Shown: positions 29,751 to 37,605 of the stretch, piece by piece | How positions within the stretch are numbered: the stretch's first letter is position 1 | Layout: every line of letters starts with the position of its first letter | NCBI RefSeq assembly: GCF_022429625.1 | Contig: NZ_CP092483.1 | Coordinates: 806,001 to 870,000 of the forward strand | Reading direction: 5' to 3' | DNA length: 64,000 bases | Origin: Devosia lacusdianchii | Lineage (GTDB): Bacteria > Pseudomonadota > Alphaproteobacteria > Rhizobiales > Devosiaceae | Notes under the pieces: model-generated | Told to the model about the DNA's origin: nothing | Databases searched by the model: none | The model's input: the letters and a program-made list of their open reading frames with translations, nothing else | Made by a program: the position numbers and the translations under genes

Positions 29751-32700
29751 ATGCACCTCCTCTCCGCCCAGGCCGGCGCCATCCAGCAAGAAGGCGAAGC
29801 CATCGACCTCAACCAGCGCCCCGGGGCGCTGGTCTTTGCCTCGTCCGCCGATAGCGAACTGGCCATGCTGGCAGGCGCCGCCGATCGGGCAGGGGAGGCC
29901 GAACTCCGTCTCGCCAACACATTGCGCCTCTCCAACAATCTCTCGGTCGATCTCTGGTTGGAAAAGACGGTCGCCCATGCGGGTCTGGTCGTCCTCCGCC
30001 TCATCGGCGGCGCTGCCTATTTCCAGTACGGCGTCGACGAACTGATCGCCCTCTGCGCCAACAGGAAGATCCCGCTGGCACTGCTCCCGGGCGATGCCAA
30101 CCCCGATCCCATCCTGCAATCGCGCTCGACCATCCACCCCGACGACTGGACGAGGCTCCACAGCCTCTTCATCGCCGGCGGCCCGGACAACGCCGATACG
30201 ATCCTCAAGACGTTCAACCGTCTCTTACCTCGCCCCTCCGGGGAGAGGTCGGCGGCGCAGCCGCCGGGTCAGGGGGCCTTCCTCAACGACCTAGCCCCCC
30301 AGCCCTTCGCCCGCTTCGGCCTCTGGCACCCCGCTACCGGCATGACCGACGAAGCCGGCCTGCGCGCGATCCATCGTGCCAGCACAACCTACATCCCCAT
30401 CCTCTTCTACCGCGCCGCCCTCGAAGGCGCCGGCACCGCCACCATCGAAGCCCTGATCGCCGCGCTCGAAGCCCAGGGCCTCGCACCGGTACCGTTGCTC
30501 GTCTCTTCCCTCAAGGAAGGCCCGTGCATCCGCTTCGTCCAGAATGCCCTGTCGGCCTTTCCGCCCTCGGCCATCTTCAACCTCACCGGCTTCGCCCTGG
30601 GCATTGACGATCTTGATGCCAAGTCCAACCCCTTCTCCGATGTCGATGCCCCCGTCATCCAGCTCATCCAGTCCGGGCGCTCGGAAGCGCAGTGGCTCGC
30701 CGACAGCCAGGGCCTCAGCTCCAAGGACATGGCGATGTTCCTCGTCATGCCGGAAGCCGATGGTCGTCTCGCCGGCCTCATCGTCGGCCACAAAGCCGAC
30801 GCCGTCTGGCACGACCGCTGCCAGGTCCCGCTGACCGCCTATGCGCCCGACCATCAGGGCATTACGCGCGCCGTCGCACTGGCGAAGAACTGGTCCCACC
30901 TGCGCACAACGCCTCGCCCAGAGCGCAGGATCGCCCTCGTCCTTGCCAACTACCCCATCCGCGATGGCCGCCTCGCCAATGGTGTCGGCTACGACGCGCC
31001 GCAATCCACCGTGGAAATGCTAAAGGGGCTGGCGCACGCGGGCTACGCCGTCGCCGACGCGCCGGGAGACGGAGCATCGTTCATCGCCGCCCTCCAATCC
31101 GGTCCCACCAACGCCGAGCCAGCGCGTGGTGCGTCGCCCGCCCGGTTGACGCTCGACCGCTATGCCGAACTCTTCGCCACGCTGCCCGCCAAAATCCGCG
31201 ACGAGGTCACCACGCGGTGGGGCCATCCCGCCACCGATCCCTTCGTGCGCAACGACACTTTCCACCTCCCGGCGCTGGTCTTCGGCAACGTCGCAGTTCT
31301 GCTCCAACCCGCCCGTGGCTACCAGCTCAACGAAACCCTGAGCTATCACGACCCGGCCCTCGTCCCGCCCCACGCCTACATCGCCGCGTATCTCTGGCTC
31401 CGCCACGAATTCGGCGCGCATGCCATGATCCACAACGGCAAGCACGGCACCCTCGAATGGCTCCCCGGCAAGGCCACCGCACTCGACGCCGCCGCCTACC
31501 CTGACGCGCTCTGGGGCCAGCTGCCCCACCTTTACCCGTTCATTGTCAACGACCCCGGCGAGGGCACCCAAGCCAAGCGCCGCACCGGCGCCGTCATCAT
31601 CGACCACCTCGTGCCGCCGCTCACGCGCGCCGAAACCTATGGCCCCCTCAAGGACCTCGAGGCGCTGCTCGACGAATACTATGCAGCCTCCGGCATGGAT
31701 CGCCGCCGCCTGGCCGACCTGCGCCGCCGTATTCTGGACTTCACGCGTGACAGCCGGCTGGATCGCGATATCGGCCTGCCCGCGGACGAAACCGAGGCGC
31801 TGATCAAAATCGACAACTTCCTCTGCGACCTCAAGGAAGCCCAAATCCGCGACGGCCTCCATGTCTTCGGCCAATCCCCGCAGGGGGACCTCGAACGCGA
31901 CCTCATCGTCGCCCTGGCCCGCGTCCCGCGCGGCGAGGGACCGGGCGAGGGCTCGTTGATCCGTGCCCTCGCCGATGACCTGAAGCTGGGTTTTGACCCG
32001 CTAACGGCCAAGCTCGCAACGCCGTGGATCGGGCCCACCCCCACCCTCGCTCCATCCCCACAAGGGGGAGGGAAGCTTGATCCGGCTCCGCTGAGCGATC
32101 AGTCGTCTCCCTCCCCTCGATGGGGAGGGATCAAGGGTGGGGTGGTGCCACGTACAGTAGGCGACGTCGTGGAACACCTCGAAGCGATCGCGGCCGCCCT
32201 CGTTGATGGCGCCAATACCGCGCCCTCGCACTGGCACGCCACCCGTATCGTCCTCACCACGGTCGAAACCCTCATTCGCCCCCGCCTCGCCGCCTCCGGC
32301 CCAGCCGAAATGGCAGCGCTCCTCGACGGCCTCGATGGCAAATTCATCCGCCCCGGCCCCTCCGGCGCGCCTTCGCGCGGCCGCCTCGACGTTCTCCCCA
32401 CCGGCCGCAACTTCTACTCCGTCGATAGCCGCGCCGTGCCCACGCCCACGGCCTGGGAGCTCGGCAAAAGATCCGCCGAAAGTCTCGTCCTCCGCCACCT
32501 GCAAGACCACGGCCACCACCTGCGCTCGGTCGCCCTCTCCGTCTGGGGCACGGCCAATATGCGCACCGGCGGCGATGATATCGCCCAGGCCATGGCGCTG
32601 ATCGGCGCCAAGCCCGTCTGGGACCCCGGCTCGCTGCGCGTATCCGGCTACGAGATCATTCCGCTGGCAAAACTCGGCCGCCCGCGCGTCGATGTCACCT

Positions 32701-33566
32701 TGCGTATTTCCGGCTTCTTCCGCGATGCCTTCCCGGCCCAGATCGCCCTGTTCGATCGCGCCATCCGCGCCATCGGCGCGCTGGATGAACCCACCGACGA
32801 CAACCCCATCGCCGCCGCCATGCGCACCGATGCCCTGGGCCTCATCGCATCGGGCCAACCGGAGCATGCTGCCGGCCATCGCATTTTCGGCTCCAAACCG
32901 GGCACCTATGGCGCCGGCCTCAACGCCATGATCGATTCCGGCGCCTGGTCCACGAAATCAGACCTTGCCCACCGTGCCCTCGACTGGGGCCAATACGCCT
33001 ACGGCGCCAAGACATCAGGCACCCCCGAGCGCGACCGCTTCGCCGCCCGCCTTGGCGATATCGACGCCGTCATCCACAATCAGGATAATCGCGAACACGA
33101 CCTGCTCGACAGCGACAACTACTATCAGTTCGAAGGCGGCCTATCAGCCGCCGCCGAAACCCTCACCGGCCACAAACCCGCCGCCTACCACAACGATCAC
33201 TCCCGCCCCGAACGCCCGCTGATCCGCACGCTCGAGGAAGAGATCAGCCACGTCATGCGCAGCCGCGTGGTCAATCCCAAATGGATCGCCGGCATGCAGC
33301 GCCATGGCTATCGCGGCGCCTTCGAAATCATCGCCACGGTCGATTTCATGTTCGCCTTCGCCGCGACGACTGGCGCGGTCAAGACCCACCATTTCGACCT
33401 GGCTTTCGAGGCCTTCGTCGAGGACGCCGCCACCCGCGACTTCATCCGCACCAGCAATCGGTACGGCTATGACGAGCTCATCGCCAAGTTCAACGATGCC
33501 CTCAAGCGCGGCCTCTGGACCCCGCGATCCAACGCCGCCTATGGTCTGCTCGCGGGGGAACAATGA
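29751..33566 (+). CDS. cobN: Cobaltochelatase large subunit CobN
   Basis: 1271 aa, about the usual CobN length. The BchH/CobN core is clear: HGKHGTLEWLPGK, the NDPGEGTQAKRRTGAVIIDHL region, and the C-terminal VNPKWIAGMQRHGYRGAFEIIATVDFMFAFAATTG. It inserts cobalt into hydrogenobyrinic acid a,c-diamide with CobS and CobT (not in this window). Residues ~158-178 and ~763-798 are encoded by repeat-like palindromic DNA and are probably later insertions in loops. It overlaps the next gene by ATGA. Confidence 0.96.
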   Translation: MHLLSAQAGAIQQEGEAIDLNQRPGALVFASSADSELAMLAGAADRAGEAELRLANTLRLSNNLSVDLWLEKTVAHAGLVVLRLIGGAAYFQYGVDELIALCANRKIPLALLPGDANPDPILQSRSTIHPDDWTRLHSLFIAGGPDNADTILKTFNRLLPRPSGERSAAQPPGQGAFLNDLAPQPFARFGLWHPATGMTDEAGLRAIHRASTTYIPILFYRAALEGAGTATIEALIAALEAQGLAPVPLLVSSLKEGPCIRFVQNALSAFPPSAIFNLTGFALGIDDLDAKSNPFSDVDAPVIQLIQSGRSEAQWLADSQGLSSKDMAMFLVMPEADGRLAGLIVGHKADAVWHDRCQVPLTAYAPDHQGITRAVALAKNWSHLRTTPRPERRIALVLANYPIRDGRLANGVGYDAPQSTVEMLKGLAHAGYAVADAPGDGASFIAALQSGPTNAEPARGASPARLTLDRYAELFATLPAKIRDEVTTRWGHPATDPFVRNDTFHLPALVFGNVAVLLQPARGYQLNETLSYHDPALVPPHAYIAAYLWLRHEFGAHAMIHNGKHGTLEWLPGKATALDAAAYPDALWGQLPHLYPFIVNDPGEGTQAKRRTGAVIIDHLVPPLTRAETYGPLKDLEALLDEYYAASGMDRRRLADLRRRILDFTRDSRLDRDIGLPADETEALIKIDNFLCDLKEAQIRDGLHVFGQSPQGDLERDLIVALARVPRGEGPGEGSLIRALADDLKLGFDPLTAKLATPWIGPTPTLAPSPQGGGKLDPAPLSDQSSPSPRWGGIKGGVVPRTVGDVVEHLEAIAAALVDGANTAPSHWHATRIVLTTVETLIRPRLAASGPAEMAALLDGLDGKFIRPGPSGAPSRGRLDVLPTGRNFYSVDSRAVPTPTAWELGKRSAESLVLRHLQDHGHHLRSVALSVWGTANMRTGGDDIAQAMALIGAKPVWDPGSLRVSGYEIIPLAKLGRPRVDVTLRISGFFRDAFPAQIALFDRAIRAIGALDEPTDDNPIAAAMRTDALGLIASGQPEHAAGHRIFGSKPGTYGAGLNAMIDSGAWSTKSDLAHRALDWGQYAYGAKTSGTPERDRFAARLGDIDAVIHNQDNREHDLLDSDNYYQFEGGLSAAAETLTGHKPAAYHNDHSRPERPLIRTLEEEISHVMRSRVVNPKWIAGMQRHGYRGAFEIIATVDFMFAFAATTGAVKTHHFDLAFEAFVEDAATRDFIRTSNRYGYDELIAKFNDALKRGLWTPRSNAAYGLLAGEQ
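30228..30280. repeat. Palindromic repeat read in frame inside cobN (first)
   Basis: Two adjacent hairpins occur here: CCTCGCCCC/GGGGAGAGG and CGGCGGC-GCA-GCCGCCG, followed by GGGTCAGGGGG. This is typical intergenic repeat sequence, but the reading frame is kept open (LPRPSGERSAAQPPGQG), around residues 160-176. Confidence 0.7.
32037..32143. repeat. Palindromic repeat read in frame inside cobN (second)
   Basis: Arms CCCCACCCTCGCTCCATCCCC and GGGGAGGGATCAAGGGTGGGG pair with about 18 of 21 bases. Inner arms AGGGGGAGGG and CTCCCTCCCCT also pair. The frame stays open and gives APSPQGGGKL and SPSPRWGGIKGG, low-complexity segments unlike the rest of CobN. Confidence 0.75.
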
Positions 33567-34129
33567 ACAACACCATCATCTATCTCATCGGCCATTACGG
33601 CGTCGGCAAGCTCACCATCGCCAGGGAACTTTGCGCCATCACTGACGCGCGGCTGTTCGACAACCATCTGGTCAACAACGTGATTTTCTCGCTGATCCGC
33701 ACCGACGGTAAGATGCCCTTGCCGGAGCGCGTCTGGGACATGATCGAAGTCATCCGCGATCAGGCTCTGCTCGCCATCGAGGAGTTGACCCCACTCGAAG
33801 CCAGCTTTGTGCTCACCAATTGCCTGCTCGAAAGCGACCCGGGCGATCGTGCCGTCTACGATAAGGTGGAGACCGTTGCCACCAGACGCGGCAGCATCCT
33901 TGTTCCCGTCGTGCTGCGGGCTTCCGACGCGGCCCATGCGGCGCGCATCCCGTCGCCCGAGCGGGCCGAGCGGCTCAAGCAGACCGATGCCGAGGGCGCG
34001 CTGCTCAAGCGACGCTCCCACGAACTACTGCGCATCGACCACCCCAATCGCCTCGATCTCGACACCACCGACCTGCCGCCATCAGAAGCGGCACGCCTCA
34101 TCATCGCCCACGCGGAGCGCCTCGCATGA
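33563..34129 (+). CDS. P-loop kinase-like NTPase in the cob operon
   Basis: 188 aa. An N-terminal Walker A (GHYGVGKLT, residues ~10-18) follows a hydrophobic strand; a D-x-H-x-V-x-x-V-like segment (LFDNHLVNNVIF) and a late LRIDHPNRLDLDTTDLPP resemble small-molecule or nucleoside kinases (AAA_18/33 type). No lid-specific substrate motif is recognised. The start overlaps the cobN stop (ATGA), and its stop overlaps the cobO start in the same way, so it is cotranslated with cobalamin genes. It is not CobP, which is present elsewhere in the window. Role unknown. Confidence 0.75.
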   Translation: MNNTIIYLIGHYGVGKLTIARELCAITDARLFDNHLVNNVIFSLIRTDGKMPLPERVWDMIEVIRDQALLAIEELTPLEASFVLTNCLLESDPGDRAVYDKVETVATRRGSILVPVVLRASDAAHAARIPSPERAERLKQTDAEGALLKRRSHELLRIDHPNRLDLDTTDLPPSEAARLIIAHAERLA

Positions 34130-34767
34130 CCGATAAGCCAGCCAAGAAAACCGACCTGATGAGCGAGGCCGAGCGCGACGCCTACCACGCCGAAAAGATG
34201 AAGAAGAAGAAGGAGGCGCGGAACAAGATCCTCGCCACCAAGACGTTGGAGCGGGGCCTGCTGATCGTCCATACCGGCAAGGGCAAGGGCAAGTCGACCG
34301 CCGCCTTCGGCATGGTGTTCCGCGCCCTCGGCCATGGCTTCAAGGTCGGCGTGGTACAGTTCGTCAAGGGCGTCTGGGAAACCGGCGAGCGCGATGTACT
34401 CGACAAATTCCCCGAACTGGTCACCATCAACGCCATGGGCGAAGGCTTCACCTGGGATGTCGCTGATCGCCAGCGCGACCTCGCCGCCGCCCGCAAGGCC
34501 TGGGAGCAGGCCAAGGCCCTGATCGCTGACCCTGCCTACAAGCTGGTGCTGCTCGACGAGCTCAATATCGTCCTGCGCTACGATTACCTGCCCGTCGAAG
34601 AGGTGGTCGAATTTCTCCGCAACAAGCCCGCCGATAAGCACGTCATCGTCACCGGCCGCAACGCCAAGGATGAACTGATCGAGATCGCCGACCTGGTCAC
34701 CGAAATGACCGAGATCAAGCACCACTTCCGTGCCGGCGTGAAGGCACAGGCAGGGATCGAGTTCTAG
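34126..34767 (+). CDS. cobO: Cob(I)yrinic acid a,c-diamide adenosyltransferase
   Basis: 213 aa of the CobA/CobO/BtuR family. The ATP-binding motif is IVHTGKGKGKSTAAFGM; VGVVQFVKG and LVLLDELNIVL follow. A charged, Lys-rich N-terminal segment (residues 1-35) precedes the domain. It adds the adenosyl group to the Co(I) corrin in the aerobic pathway. It overlaps the P-loop gene by ATGA and the next gene follows by 3 bp. Confidence 0.95.
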   Translation: MTDKPAKKTDLMSEAERDAYHAEKMKKKKEARNKILATKTLERGLLIVHTGKGKGKSTAAFGMVFRALGHGFKVGVVQFVKGVWETGERDVLDKFPELVTINAMGEGFTWDVADRQRDLAAARKAWEQAKALIADPAYKLVLLDELNIVLRYDYLPVEEVVEFLRNKPADKHVIVTGRNAKDELIEIADLVTEMTEIKHHFRAGVKAQAGIEF

Positions 34768-34770
34768 TCC

Positions 34771-35298
34771 ATGCATGTCTCGATCGTTCTGACCGACGAT
34801 GTCAGCGAGGCCCTGCTGCTGCGCGCTCTGCTGGAGAACTTCGGCGCGCAGGTGCATCTGCATGCCATCGGCAAGCCGAGCGACTTCTTCACGGCCTTTG
34901 ATTGCTTCGGTACGCCGGCCGACCTCGCCATCATCGCCGGACACGGCGACGAGGGCGGGCTGATCTTTCCGGAAATGGGCGAGGGCGTGGATACGCTTGT
35001 CCTGCCCAATAACCGGATTACCCCGGGTCTGCTGACCGGCTTCAAGACGTCGCTGCCCAAGGTTGTGATTTCCACTGCCTGCGATAGCGGCCGGCCGGAT
35101 TTTGCCAGGGCCTTCCATGCTGCGGGCGCGGAGCTTTACATCGCGCCGCGTGATTATCCGACTGGCTCGGTGGTGCCCGTCCTGCTTGCGCTGGCGTTAC
35201 ACAGGGTCATCGAACAGGGGAGCGGCTGGCCTGCTGCCATCGCTGCAGCCAACGCTGCCTTCAATGAGGATGATGGTTTCGTGGTGTTTCCGGCCTAG
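34771..35298 (+). CDS. Putative caspase-fold (clan CD-like) protein in the cob operon
   Basis: 175 aa, no signal peptide. Alternating strands and helices carry a His in ADLAIIAGHGDEGGLIF (residue ~54) and a Cys in PKVVISTACDSGRPDFARAF (residue ~92), then GAELYIAPRDYPTG. This His-Gly...Ala-Cys-x-Ser-Gly order is what caspase, CHAT and gingipain-like hydrolases show. The assignment is my inference from motifs; family not confirmed. It is 3 bp after cobO and probably the last gene of the operon. Its 3' end overlaps the convergent secreted-protein gene by 4 bp. An inactive or non-protease role is also possible. Confidence 0.6.
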   Translation: MHVSIVLTDDVSEALLLRALLENFGAQVHLHAIGKPSDFFTAFDCFGTPADLAIIAGHGDEGGLIFPEMGEGVDTLVLPNNRITPGLLTGFKTSLPKVVISTACDSGRPDFARAFHAAGAELYIAPRDYPTGSVVPVLLALALHRVIEQGSGWPAAIAAANAAFNEDDGFVVFPA

Positions 35299-35765
35299 CA
35301 GGCGCTGGCCTTGAGCGTCAGCACCAGCTTCTCGATCACCGCGTCCATCTCCCCGGCATCGGCGGCCGAATATTCCGCCCGGAACGCGGCATAGCTCGTC
35401 CCGTCACACAGCATCACCATGCGCTGGTAGAATATGCGCGAGCCCTTCACCCCCGAAAAGCTGGCCCAGCGCGGCGTGACGGCCTCATAAGCGATGTTCC
35501 AGCCGCTTTCTCCGGCCGAGTAGATGGTCGAAGCCACTTCGCTCTCGAATGGTCCCATCAGATTGCCGCCCCAGACGAGCAAAACCTTGCCGCCGTCCTC
35601 GCTGTAGAAGCTCTGCCCATCGCCGTTGTCGCTCTCACCATTGCCGGAAAAACCCGGCGGAATGTCGATGCCATAGCCGAGGCGGCCGTTTTCGTAGTGG
35701 TCCCAGCCCTGGGCGAGAGCGGGGGTGGCAAAGAGGGCGAGAAGAACGAAGAGGAGTGTGCGCAT
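35295..35765 (-). CDS. Secreted hypothetical protein
   Basis: 156 aa. The signal peptide ends at ALAQ. The mature part begins WDHYENGRLGYGIDIPPGFSG, a pattern seen in small periplasmic proteins of unknown function with a PsbP/DUF1795-like beginning, and has two cysteines (MLCDG and a terminal ASAC). Function unknown. The 3' end overlaps the upstream operon's last gene by 4 bp. Confidence 0.7.
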   Translation of the reverse strand: MRTLLFVLLALFATPALAQGWDHYENGRLGYGIDIPPGFSGNGESDNGDGQSFYSEDGGKVLLVWGGNLMGPFESEVASTIYSAGESGWNIAYEAVTPRWASFSGVKGSRIFYQRMVMLCDGTSYAAFRAEYSAADAGEMDAVIEKLVLTLKASAC

Positions 35766-35854
35766 GGCCCAAAACTGCCTGCGCCGCCCCAGGACCGCAA
35801 GTCACATTGATGTACTAGCGGGGCCGTTTCGGCATAATCCATCAACAGCCACCA

Positions 35855-35935
35855 CGTTCCCTCGGGCTTGACCCGAGGGCCTACCTCCACACGACACAAG
35901 CGGTGAGTGCTCCTCGGGTCAAGCCCGAGGAAACG
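35855..35935. repeat. Inverted-repeat intergenic element (CTTGACC type)
   Basis: Arms at 35855-35878 and 35911-35935 carry CCTCGGG-CTTGA-CCCGAGG and its inverse, with CGTTCC/GGAAACG ends. It matches the element after znuA. Confidence 0.85.
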
Positions 35936-35976
35936 CTGTGGGTGTGGAGCGCTTGGCGCCTCCAGCGAACGGCAGC

Positions 35977-36876
35977 CTACAGCACCACGATCCCGGCATG
36001 CTTGGCCTTGTTCTCGGGCTCGACATGGATGGTGATCTGCACGTCCTCCACAGCGTCGCGCAGTTTGCCCTCGATGGCGTCGCAGATGGCATGCGCGGCA
36101 TCCACGCTCATCGCCCCCGGCACCACCAGGTGAAAATCGATGAACGTCATCTTGCCCGCCTGCCGCGTGCGAATGTCATGGGCCTCGATGGCGCCCTCGG
36201 CATTGGTCGCGATGACCTCGCGAATGGTCTTCTGCGTATCCGGCGGCACCGCAATATCCATCAGCCCGCCAACACTCTGGCGGATCACAGCCCAGCCAGA
36301 CCACAGGATGTTGAGCGCCACCAGCGTCGCCAGAATGGCGTCGAGCACCGCCCACCCGGTTAGGATCACGAGGCCGAGGCCAACCAGCACGCCAATGGTG
36401 GAAACGACATCGGTCATCAGGTGCTTGCCATCCGCTTCGATGGCCGGCGAGCGCGCCTTGCGACCATGCCGGATCAGCACCTGCGCCCACACCACGTTGA
36501 TGACCGTCGCGACCGCGCTGATAATAAGCCCCTGCGTCGGCGCTTCCAAAGGCTCGGGTGACAGAAAGCCGAAATAGGCCTCGCGCAGGATAAGGATCGC
36601 TGCCACGATGATCATCACCCCCACGATCACAGCAGAGAAATACTCCGCCTTGTGATAGCCATAGGGCAGGGCGGCATCGGCGGGCTTCTGCGCCAGCCGC
36701 ACCGCGATCAGCGCCACGACGGCCGTCACCACATTGACGATGGATTCCAGCGCATCCGAATAAAGTGCGATCGAGCCAGTAATATACCAGGCGAGGAACT
36801 TCAGCCCCAAGACGATCAGCCCGACCACCAGGCTTGCGCCAGCAATGGCCAGCGTTCGATTTGCGGTAATGGTCAT
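35977..36876 (-). CDS. Cation diffusion facilitator (CDF) metal exporter
   Basis: 299 aa with six membrane helices and a C-terminal ~90-residue cytoplasmic domain. The TM2 site is ALYSDALESIVNVV and the TM5 site is KHLMTDVVSTIGV (H-x-x-x-D). The loop reads LPYGYHKAEYFSA, in place of the usual HPYGHxKAE. It exports a divalent metal using proton exchange. Specificity (Zn, Fe, Mn or Co) cannot be read with confidence; its place between cobalamin genes makes cobalt a possibility. A palindrome precedes it. Confidence 0.9.
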   Translation of the reverse strand: MTITANRTLAIAGASLVVGLIVLGLKFLAWYITGSIALYSDALESIVNVVTAVVALIAVRLAQKPADAALPYGYHKAEYFSAVIVGVMIIVAAILILREAYFGFLSPEPLEAPTQGLIISAVATVINVVWAQVLIRHGRKARSPAIEADGKHLMTDVVSTIGVLVGLGLVILTGWAVLDAILATLVALNILWSGWAVIRQSVGGLMDIAVPPDTQKTIREVIATNAEGAIEAHDIRTRQAGKMTFIDFHLVVPGAMSVDAAHAICDAIEGKLRDAVEDVQITIHVEPENKAKHAGIVVL

Positions 36877-36930
36877 GGCATGCCCCGGATGGTCGCTGCG
36901 AACCTGCCCATACCGCCATCGCCAACACGC

Positions 36931-36953
36931 TGCAAGTCATTGAATTTGCAAAT
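36931..36953. promoter_or_regulatory. Palindromes upstream of the CDF exporter
   Basis: TGCAA (36931-36935) and TTGCA (36946-36950) form an inverted pair, and ATTTGCAAAT (36944-36953) is a perfect 10-bp palindrome. They lie ~55-80 bp upstream of the start. They resemble Fur/Mur-type boxes in outline, but no regulator is assigned. Confidence 0.4.
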
Positions 36954-37029
36954 CATTTTCAGAAGCATTTTGATCTGACTGCCATGCAAGCCAAGCCATT
37001 GATTGACCACGCGCTTCCGCCCGCCTACA

Positions 37030-37155
37030 ACCGGTCCCGCGCAGAGTTCCCACGAAGGAACTGAAACAGAATCCGGTGCGGTCGACCCAGTCAGGGGACC
37101 AACCCCGGAGCTGCAACGGTCTTTAGCGAACCTGCCTCTTGGTCTTTGAGAGGCG
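37030..37155 (+). promoter_or_regulatory. Variant cobalamin-riboswitch-like leader of cobE
   Basis: The core AGTTCC..AAGGAACTG..ATCCGGTGCGG..GACCCAGTCAGGGGACC..AACCCCGG..GCTGCAACGG parallels the canonical element at 27483, but no downstream B12 box (GCCACTG..GGGAAGGC) is present. GCCTCT (37134-37139) pairs with AGAGGC (37149-37154), which holds the SD of cobE. This suggests translational control by an AdoCbl-type variant. Rfam class not verified. Confidence 0.7.
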
Positions 37156-37158
37156 ATG

Positions 37159-37605
37159 ATGACGGCAAGTTTCGAGCACGCGGCCAAGCGAGCCACGCCT
37201 CTGGTGATCGGCATCGGGTGCGCCACCGCCGCCAGCGTTGCCGAGATCATCGCCCTCGTCGATACCTGCCTTCTCGGCGCCGGTTACCGACCTGCCGATG
37301 TCGTCGCAATCGCTTCCCACATCCGCAAGGAACACAGCAGCGCCCTGGCGCGTGTTGCCGTTCATTTCGGCGTACCGCTGCGCCTTCTCGATGATGACGA
37401 CCTTGCCCCCGGCGTACCGGGTACCGCCGAGGCCGTTGCCGCAGCGGCCGGCCCTTTGCGCCAGGGCAAGCGCAAGTCGCGCTACGCCACTTGCGCCATT
37501 GCGCTGTGCGGCCCGGCCTTCGACCTCTCGACTTTCGGTCAGGCACCCAGGCCCAGGGCCTCGATGGCCGCTTCGATGGTGGCAACCTCCAGCGCTGGCC
37601 CATAG
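37159..37605 (+). CDS. cobE: Cobalamin biosynthesis protein CobE
   Basis: 148 aa from ATG 37159, spaced 5 bp from GAGAGG; an adjacent ATG at 37156 is possible. The GIGCATAASVAEIIALVD start, ASHIRKEHSSALARVA, and GTAEAVAAAAGPL..KSRYATCAIA are typical CobE (CbiG C-terminal) features. After those ~122 residues a Ser/Ala/Pro tail continues into the convergent cobK gene (67-bp overlap). CobE helps the C-20/ring-contraction part of corrin synthesis. Confidence 0.85.
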   Translation: MTASFEHAAKRATPLVIGIGCATAASVAEIIALVDTCLLGAGYRPADVVAIASHIRKEHSSALARVAVHFGVPLRLLDDDDLAPGVPGTAEAVAAAAGPLRQGKRKSRYATCAIALCGPAFDLSTFGQAPRPRASMAASMVATSSAGP

